From positions 1 to 11,423 of the forward strand of contig JAUWHU010000408.1 of the NCBI GenBank assembly GCA_030605705.1: 11,423 nt of DNA. Direction: 5' to 3'. The notes beneath the pieces were generated by a model. That model worked only from the letters and a program-made list of their open reading frames with translations, did not search any database and was not told the origin of the DNA. Positions 7,055-11,423 of this stretch are shown here, in pieces; the stretch's first letter is position 1, and each line of letters starts with the position of its first letter. The translations under genes were made by a program, and so were the position numbers. Source of the DNA: Thermoflexia bacterium (lineage in GTDB: Bacteria; Chloroflexota; Anaerolineae; B4-G1; SLSP01).

Positions 7055-7137
7055 CCGCTCACCATTCTCTATCTCCATTCTCCATTCCCTCTCTCTCTCG
7101 CGCTATCTCTCTTCTCTATTCTCCATCCTCCACTCGC
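7055..7137. repeat. CT-rich low-complexity tract
   Basis: After the MFS stop codon the plus strand is a pyrimidine-rich run with repeated CCATTC and CTCT words (for example CTCCATTCTCCATTCCCTCT). It resembles the reverse complement of the AATGG tract at 3515-3560 in composition. No gene is seen. It ends a few bases before the tRNA promoter. Confidence 0.5.
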
Positions 7138-7142
7138 AGCAT

Positions 7143-7170
7143 TTGACAAGTTCGCCGCTTTACGTATAAT
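7143..7170 (+). promoter_or_regulatory. Near-consensus sigma70 promoter of the tRNA-Leu gene
   Basis: The -35 box is a perfect TTGACA (7143-7148), followed by a 16-nt spacer and a perfect TATAAT (7165-7170). Transcription should begin near 7177, about 7 nt before the mature tRNA end at 7184. This is among the strongest promoters one can read in the window and suits a stable RNA gene. Confidence 0.85.
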
Positions 7171-7183
7171 GTCCGTTGTCAGT

Positions 7184-7269
7184 GCCCCAGTGGCGGAATT
7201 GGCATACGCAGCAGGTTGAGGGCCTGTGCTCGCAAGGGCGTGGAGGTTCGACTCCTCTCTGGGGCACCA
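7184..7269 (+). tRNA. tRNA-Leu (anticodon GAG)
   Basis: The 86-nt sequence folds as a class II tRNA. The acceptor stem GCCCCAG (7184-7190) pairs perfectly with CTGGGGC (7259-7265), followed by discriminator A and an encoded CCA (7267-7269). The anticodon stem GCAGG/CCTGT encloses TTGAGGG, giving anticodon GAG (7218-7220), which reads CUC and CUU leucine codons. A variable arm (GCTC-GCAA-GGGC) and a T arm with TTCGACT complete the leucine pattern. It is flanked by a strong promoter and a terminator, so it is a single-gene transcription unit. Confidence 0.96.
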
Positions 7270-7290
7270 AGTCAGTGCTTGAGCTACGTA

Positions 7291-7320
7291 AAAGGGCCTT
7301 CCATAACCGGAAGGCCCTTT
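7291..7320 (+). terminator. Strong hairpin terminator after tRNA-Leu
   Basis: AAAGGGCCTTCC (7291-7302) and GGAAGGCCCTTT (7309-7320) form a perfect 12-bp stem around the loop ATAACC, 21 nt after the tRNA. The U tract is short (TTT then GCTT), so efficiency is not certain. The A-run on the left arm would let it act in both directions. Confidence 0.8.
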
Positions 7321-7350
7321 GCTTGTACCTGCCTCGAAAATAACCCGGCT

Positions 7351-7405
7351 TGTAGTAGGCGATTTATCGCCGTGATTCGGGCGACCACAAGGGGTCGCCC
7401 CTACA
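7351..7405. repeat. REP-like double palindrome
   Basis: The unit begins TGTAG and ends CTACA. It holds two hairpins: the palindrome GGCGATTTATCGCC (7358-7371), and GGGCGACC (7379-7386) pairing with GGTCGCCC (7393-7400) around ACAAGG. This layout of two hairpins between inverted TGTAG ends is a REP-like dispersed repeat. It differs in sequence from the cluster at 2028-2111 but shares the GTAG/CTAC edges. Confidence 0.7.
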
Positions 7406-7446
7406 TTGCGGCAAATTTTTGTTCTTGGTGGTGTGTAAACACTCGT

Positions 7447-7575
7447 GACAACTTCTCAATAATTCGGGATAAACATTCCGTCATCTGTTATTTTCACCAC
7501 AGACCGCAGGTGTGGGCACTACCTGCCCATACTCCGCTCCGTGGTAAAAATTGCCCCGGAATATTGAGATGATAC
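7447..7575. mobile_element. MITE-like element, family 2, copy 2
   Basis: This copy is inverted relative to the one at 5044-5195. Its right end ATTGAGATGATAC (7563-7575) is the exact reverse complement of that element's left end, and the 39 bp at 7537-7575 match with only about four differences. The left arm (TCTCAATAATTC, then TTTTCACCACAGA) matches at roughly 75% by eye. Between the arms is the hairpin TGGGCA-CTACC-TGCCCA (7512-7528). It has no coding capacity. The gap from the tRNA to the next gene is filled by the terminator, a REP-like unit, this element and a last small hairpin. Confidence 0.65.
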
Positions 7576-7608
7576 GTGACTGGTGACCGGCGATTGGTCA
7601 CTGGTCAC
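7576..7608. repeat. GGTCAC inverted repeat across the CPBP-like gene's stop codon
   Basis: GTGACTGGTGACC (7576-7588) and GGTCACTGGTCAC (7596-7608) form an inverted repeat with two mismatches around a 7-nt loop. It covers the last codons and stop (7600-7598) of the minus-strand membrane protein and may work as its terminator, although no U tract follows. The TGGTGACC-type words look like a short dispersed repeat. Confidence 0.45.
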
Positions 7609-8344
7609 CTTCTGCCGCCAACCCGGCGGCCCACCCCAACGCGACATCCACGAGCAACGCCAGCCATAAATTTTGGGTTCGGATGTAGAGCAAGATACTC
7701 ACCACGGCCAGCGCGGCTCTGACGAGCAGATCGCGCCCCCGTTGCGGGGAGCGCAGTTCCGCCCAGCGTGCCGGGTTCAGCGCGGCTTCCAGCACGACCG
7801 GCAACAGGCCGAGCCATGCTCCGCTGCCGATCCCCCATACCAAGACGAAAGGTTCCCGGTAGAAAGCCCAGTGAACCTGGTGATAGAACGCTTCACGGAA
7901 CGCAAACCCCAAATCGCGCCGCAGGGGAAACGCTTTTCCGATGGTATGCCGGGTTGTGCGCCGGCCCAGAGCCAATAGCGCGGCGGTCCCCGCCATGATG
8001 CTCAACGCCCAACCCAGGTCTCTCATCAAATTTACCCAGTTGCTCTGGACAGCTCCGAGGCCGGCGGCGTCCGACCATAGCCACGGCTGCAAGCCCAATC
8101 CCCGTTCTGTGAGTGCGCCGCGCCAGAAAAGCGCCGCAGCCGGGATACCGATGGCGTACAGCAGGCGGGCGCTCTGGCTGAGCCAGGGTCTCCCGCGCCA
8201 ATGATGCCAGCGTTCCCACCACGACCATTGAGGAGCGCGGGGTCGCCGCGCCAACCAGCCGGCCCAGCTCACGATGAGGGCGATCCCCAACGAGCCGGCC
8301 AGCCAGAGCCAACGTTCTTGGAACGAGAGAACTTCAGCGTTCAT
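7598..8344 (-). CDS. Membrane protein, possibly a degenerate CPBP (CAAX protease-like) family member
   Basis: The 248-residue product is rich in Trp and Leu, with hydrophobic segments near residues 13-31, 58-76, 108-127, 165-186 and 208-236. The segment FREAFYHQVHWAFYR (149-163) is placed where CPBP intramembrane proteases have their EExxxR motif, and ILLYIRTQNLWLALLVDVAL (217-236) resembles their last helix, LYxRTgsLWaaillH. The usual His and Asn of that helix are replaced (Asp233 stands where His is expected). If the relationship is real it is likely non-catalytic. The ATG lies inside the last codons of the histidine kinase gene (11-nt overlap), so the two are probably translationally coupled and may work together; an accessory or membrane partner of the kinase is inference. 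The family call is weak; that it is a real gene is well supported by overlap and composition. Confidence 0.7.
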   Translation of the reverse strand: MNAEVLSFQERWLWLAGSLGIALIVSWAGWLARRPRAPQWSWWERWHHWRGRPWLSQSARLLYAIGIPAAALFWRGALTERGLGLQPWLWSDAAGLGAVQSNWVNLMRDLGWALSIMAGTAALLALGRRTTRHTIGKAFPLRRDLGFAFREAFYHQVHWAFYREPFVLVWGIGSGAWLGLLPVVLEAALNPARWAELRSPQRGRDLLVRAALAVVSILLYIRTQNLWLALLVDVALGWAAGLAAEGDQ

Positions 8345-10112
8345 TGCCGGTGATTTCCCTGATGGGGACGGTGATGGTGATCTTAGTGCCCCTGCCGGGC
8401 GTGGATTGGATGATGGTTTTCCCGTTCACCAACATCGCCCGTTCCGTGAGATTGAGCATACCTAAACTACCCCGGCTATCGTAGTTGGCTTCCACGGCAG
8501 CGACGTCAAACCCTATCCCATTATCCTCAACCTCTGTCACTACGCTCATCCCTCGCGTGTAAAGCCGGACCCAGAGGTCGGTGGCTTCGGCGTGCTTGCG
8601 GGCATTAGTCAAGGCTTCCTCAACGATGTAGAAGATGGCTCCCTGTGCGGCCTTATCAAGGTAGCGATCCACCTCGTCCTGCACCTCAAGGTGAATGGGT
8701 AGCGAGTCAATTTCCACCATTTTGGCAATGTATTGCTTCAGTGCCGCCGTCACCCCTTGCGTTTCCAGGATCAGCGGACGCAGAGTAAAGAGCATCTGGC
8801 GGATCTCTTTCGTGGTTTTGCGAGCCAGATCTTCCAGCTGTTTCAATTCCTTCTGCGCCGCCCCGGAATCTTTCTCGACAAGCAGGCGAACATAGTTAAG
8901 GTGCATAGCGATGGCAGCCAGGGTCTGCGTTGGCCCATCGTGCAGGGCGCGGGCCAGCTTCTTGCGGGCATCTTCATCCACCGCTACCAACCGTTCTTTC
9001 TCCTCTATGAGATTTTGGTAGAGGCGGGCGTTCTGCAAGGCCAACACCGCCTGGTTACAGATAGCTTCCAACAAATCCTGAAAATCTTCGGGATAGATAT
9101 CTGACGCAGGGCCGGCCATGATCATGGCTCCGTAGCTCTCGAAACCCGCCCGCAAGGGTACGACGATGGCCTGACGACAATGGTGCATAGCGACCAGCTG
9201 TCCCAGTTCAGGATCAACGCCCGGGTTATTGACCAGGAGGGGGCCGGTATGTTGGATCGCTGTCGCCAGCGCTCCCTTCTGTGTGAGAAAGCGCGTCTGT
9301 TTGTCCTGGCGTGTAAGCCCCCGTGAAGCGGCTACGTACAGGCTCCGATCCATACCGAACAGCAGAATGAACTGGATTTGAGGAGGCGCGTCTTGGGCCA
9401 CAAATTCCTGCAAGCCGGTGCTACTTACATCCAGAGCGGTTTCCAGGACGCGCTCGTAGTTCAGTGTGGCGCTGAGCAGGCTCGCCAGTTTAAAGATCAG
9501 CCGTACCTTTTGATGCTCGATCTCGATTTCCGTCCTGGACTGTTCCTGCTCCTCTTCGCGCTCCTTTATCAAGGTGTATTTGATCTTCGCCCCCACGTAG
9601 CTGACCGCGCCTCCCGCCAGCAAAAGGACGAGTCCACTACTAACGTAGTGGAATGAGTTGCCTACCAGCTTCCAGAACGGCGTGCCGGTAGTTAGCCCCA
9701 GCGCATTCCAGGCGCCGATCCAATAAATGGCGACGGTCACGACAGCCAGCATACTGCTGAGCACCCACGAGTAACGCAGGGCCGTGGTGATGATGGGGAT
9801 GAAAGTGATAAAGAGCAGTGGGCTATCCAAACCTCCCGACGCGAAGAGCAACCCCAGCGTGAGGGCAATATCCAAAATCAGAGTGAGGATAGGCCTTGAG
9901 GCGAAAGAAGCTTTGCGCACCAGCGTCAACATGACCAACATGTTGGCGATGCCCCCGACAACCAATAGGATGATCACCGCCGGCTTCACGGTGGTCTGCG
10001 CAGAAATCGCCTGGACGCTTTCCATGATCGCTACAGCCAGGAGATAAAACCAGCGCAGATTGCTGTAGAGCCACTCTATCTTGAATTCGGGTTCAAAGGT
10101 CTTGATTTTCAT
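8334..10112 (-). CDS. Membrane sensor histidine kinase, GAF + HisKA_3 + HATPase (NarL/DegS/LiaS type)
   Basis: The 592-residue protein senses a signal and phosphorylates a NarL-type response regulator. About six membrane helices occupy residues 20-175. A charged coiled-coil linker (KEREEEQEQSRTEIEIEHQK, 183-202) leads to a GAF domain (about 205-365), then the dimerisation domain with the phospho-acceptor His391 in RALHDGPTQTLAAIAMHL (HisKA_3), and an ATPase domain with the N box EEALTNARKH (Asn503), G1 DNGIGFD (530-536), and G2/GRGT (547-576). All catalytic elements are intact. GAAGG four nt before the ATG supports the start. The membrane part contains no known named sensor. The gene lies downstream of a MITE-like element and overlaps the next gene by 11 nt. 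No response regulator is adjacent, so the partner is unknown. Confidence 0.93.
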   Translation of the reverse strand: MKIKTFEPEFKIEWLYSNLRWFYLLAVAIMESVQAISAQTTVKPAVIILLVVGGIANMLVMLTLVRKASFASRPILTLILDIALTLGLLFASGGLDSPLLFITFIPIITTALRYSWVLSSMLAVVTVAIYWIGAWNALGLTTGTPFWKLVGNSFHYVSSGLVLLLAGGAVSYVGAKIKYTLIKEREEEQEQSRTEIEIEHQKVRLIFKLASLLSATLNYERVLETALDVSSTGLQEFVAQDAPPQIQFILLFGMDRSLYVAASRGLTRQDKQTRFLTQKGALATAIQHTGPLLVNNPGVDPELGQLVAMHHCRQAIVVPLRAGFESYGAMIMAGPASDIYPEDFQDLLEAICNQAVLALQNARLYQNLIEEKERLVAVDEDARKKLARALHDGPTQTLAAIAMHLNYVRLLVEKDSGAAQKELKQLEDLARKTTKEIRQMLFTLRPLILETQGVTAALKQYIAKMVEIDSLPIHLEVQDEVDRYLDKAAQGAIFYIVEEALTNARKHAEATDLWVRLYTRGMSVVTEVEDNGIGFDVAAVEANYDSRGSLGMLNLTERAMLVNGKTIIQSTPGRGTKITITVPIREITGNER

Positions 10113-10149
10113 GTGGCCTTCACTTTATTATGGTGTTTGGAATGTGAGA

Positions 10150-10354
10150 TATATGAGTCTACTGAAAAAACCAGGAATTTCACCACAGAGGACACAGAGA
10201 TTTTAAACTTGACCTTGAGAAAATTGATTTTTTGACGTGTGAAGTGGAATTTTCTTAATCCAAATATCAAATTCCCTCTCTCTTCTCCGTTTATGGGCAC
10301 TACCTGCCCATACTACGCTCCGTGGTGAGACGCCCTTTTTTCAGGGGAGTCTTA
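10150..10354. mobile_element. MITE-like element, family 1, copy 2
   Basis: The left arm (ATATGAGTCTACTGAAAAAA, then TTTCACCACAGAGGACACAG and about 35 more bases) is the counterpart of the right arm of the element at 3289-3466. The right end (GTGGTGAGACGCC, then TTTTTTCAGGGGAGTC) resembles that element's left end. The interior differs and carries the hairpin TGGGCA-CTACC-TGCCCA (about 10296-10312), as found in family 2. It fills the gap between the kinase start and the YchF stop, ending within 2 bp of the YchF stop codon. Non-coding. Confidence 0.7.
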
Positions 10355-10355
10355 A

Positions 10356-11423
10356 CTAAATCGAAAAACGGATGCGCAAGATGTCGCCATCCTGGACAAT
10401 ATAGTTCTTCCCTTCGAGGCGGAGTTTGCCCATTTTTCGCGCCGCTGCCATGCTGCCCGCAACCATAAGGTCCTGGTAGGCAATGACCTCGGCGCGGATG
10501 AAACCCCGCGCCAGATCGGTGTGGACCGTCCCGGCGGCATCCAGCGCCGTAGCGCCCTGGCGAGCGGTCCAGGCACGCACCTCGTCTTCACCCACGGTAA
10601 AGAAGGATTGGAGTCCCAGCAAGGCGTAGGAGGTCTGGATGACCCGATTGAGTCCCAGCTCCTGAATACCAAACTCCTGCATGAACAACCCCATCTCGTC
10701 AGGCTCTAACTGCCCGATTTCCATCTCCAGCTTGCCGGCGAGGGACATCAACTCAGTTTGCCGGTGCTCGTAATGCAGCACCTCCGTCGGGTCAAGGGGG
10801 TCCTCACCGGCGTTGAGCAGGACAAGAGTGGGTTTGAGGCTGAGAAACCCGAACCCGTGCAGCGTCTCCCTCTCCCCCGGCGTCAGGTCAAAATCGCGGA
10901 GGGGAATCTCGGACTCCAGGGCCGTGCTCAACCGCTGGAAAAGGCTCTGTTGCTCCTGAAGGAACTGGCGCTCAGCGCCGCGCGCGCCCTTGCGCAGCCC
11001 TTCGGCGATACGCTCCAGACGATTTTCCACCGTGAGCAGATCGGCTAAGATCATCTCGCCGTGGAACAGTTCCAGGTCACGCTGCGGCGCGACGCTGCCG
11101 AGGGGATGGGGGACGACTGTACTCTCGAAAGCCCGCACGACGTGGATCAGCGCGTCCAGCGTGGCGATATGATTGCGCAACTGCCCGCTAAGCCCTCTCT
11201 TGCCCATACCCTCAAGGCCGGCGACGTCCGTGTAGGTCACTTTGGCATAGATCGTCTTATCACGCTGGAACATCTCGTTCAACCGGCCCACCCGCTCATC
11301 GGGAACATCAACGACGGCGCTGTGGATCTCCATTTTCCCCGTCGTGGCCGGGGCAGTGGGACGATCTCCACGGGTCAAGGCATTGAAAATAGTGGTCTTA
11401 CCGCTGGTCGGCAATCCGATGAT
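10356..11423 (-). CDS. ychF: YchF/OLA1-type ATPase, 5' end just outside window
   Basis: The 355 residues seen lack only the first few of about 360. YchF is a ribosome-associated P-loop ATPase of the Obg group. The window opens with IIGLPTSGKTTIFNALTR (G1). DVAGLEGMGKRGL is the G3 region, and LLNAGEDP carries the NxxE motif that replaces NKxD and explains ATP rather than GTP preference. A coiled-coil helical arm (about residues 120-185) follows the G3 part. The C-terminal TGS/DUF933 domain is very well conserved: FFTVGEDEVRAWT, AAGTVHTDLARGFIRAEVI, GKLRLEGKNYIVQDGD. The P-loop reads PTSGKT instead of PNVGKS and the G3 loop is shorter than in the classical enzyme, marking a variant branch. The stop codon is directly next to a MITE-like element. 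The internal TTG that could begin the frame at 11414 is not the start, since it lies inside the P-loop. Confidence 0.95.
   Translation of the reverse strand: MIGLPTSGKTTIFNALTRGDRPTAPATTGKMEIHSAVVDVPDERVGRLNEMFQRDKTIYAKVTYTDVAGLEGMGKRGLSGQLRNHIATLDALIHVVRAFESTVVPHPLGSVAPQRDLELFHGEMILADLLTVENRLERIAEGLRKGARGAERQFLQEQQSLFQRLSTALESEIPLRDFDLTPGERETLHGFGFLSLKPTLVLLNAGEDPLDPTEVLHYEHRQTELMSLAGKLEMEIGQLEPDEMGLFMQEFGIQELGLNRVIQTSYALLGLQSFFTVGEDEVRAWTARQGATALDAAGTVHTDLARGFIRAEVIAYQDLMVAGSMAAARKMGKLRLEGKNYIVQDGDILRIRFSI

Noticed and set aside
7184..7575. Genomic island attached at the tRNA-Leu 3' end
   Set aside because: No integrase, no direct repeat of the tRNA end and no foreign cargo; the next genes are ordinary chromosomal genes.
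11397..11414. TTG at 11414 as the YchF start
   Set aside because: It encodes Leu of GLPTSGKT within the P-loop, so the true start lies beyond the window edge.

Overview
The window looks like chromosomal DNA from an uncultured, moderately GC-rich bacterium, most likely a member of the Chloroflexota (Anaerolineae-like). The hints are the secreted Asp-box repeat protein with repeated SPxYxxDxTLFA units, the short P-loop variant of YchF, and intergenic spaces filled with small palindromic and MITE-like repeats. This placement is inference; no rRNA or marker phylogeny is available here.

Layout, left to right. A large secreted beta-propeller (BNR/Asp-box) protein runs off the left edge on the minus strand. 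It has its own sigma70-type promoter and a leader of about 260 nt. A repeat cluster follows, then a class I aminotransferase (minus). An intergenic region of 430 bp holding a MITE-like element separates it from a divergently transcribed MtaD-type amidohydrolase (plus). Next on the plus strand come a small HEASH-motif membrane protein (M50-like), a 12-TM MFS transporter, and a tRNA-Leu(GAG) with a near-consensus promoter and a strong terminator hairpin. After a further repeat-filled gap, the rest is minus strand: a small CPBP-like membrane protein overlapping the 3' end of a GAF/HisKA_3 membrane histidine kinase, and then YchF, whose first few codons are cut off by the right edge.

How the genes work together: mostly these are independent housekeeping or accessory genes. 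Two couplings are plausible. The kinase and the CPBP-like gene overlap by 11 nt and should be co-translated; no response regulator is adjacent. The aminotransferase and the MtaD-like deaminase are divergent and could both touch sulfur amino acid and adenosyl salvage, but this is weak.

The most unusual structure is in the spacers. There are two related MITE-like families, each with two copies (3289-3466 with 10150-10354, and 5044-5195 with 7447-7575). They share a CCACRGAG core and, in three of the four copies, an internal TGGGCA-type hairpin. In addition there are two kinds of REP-like palindromes. Several of these repeats abut or contain the stop codons of neighbouring genes. I see no CRISPR array, transposase, phage gene or obvious new defence system.
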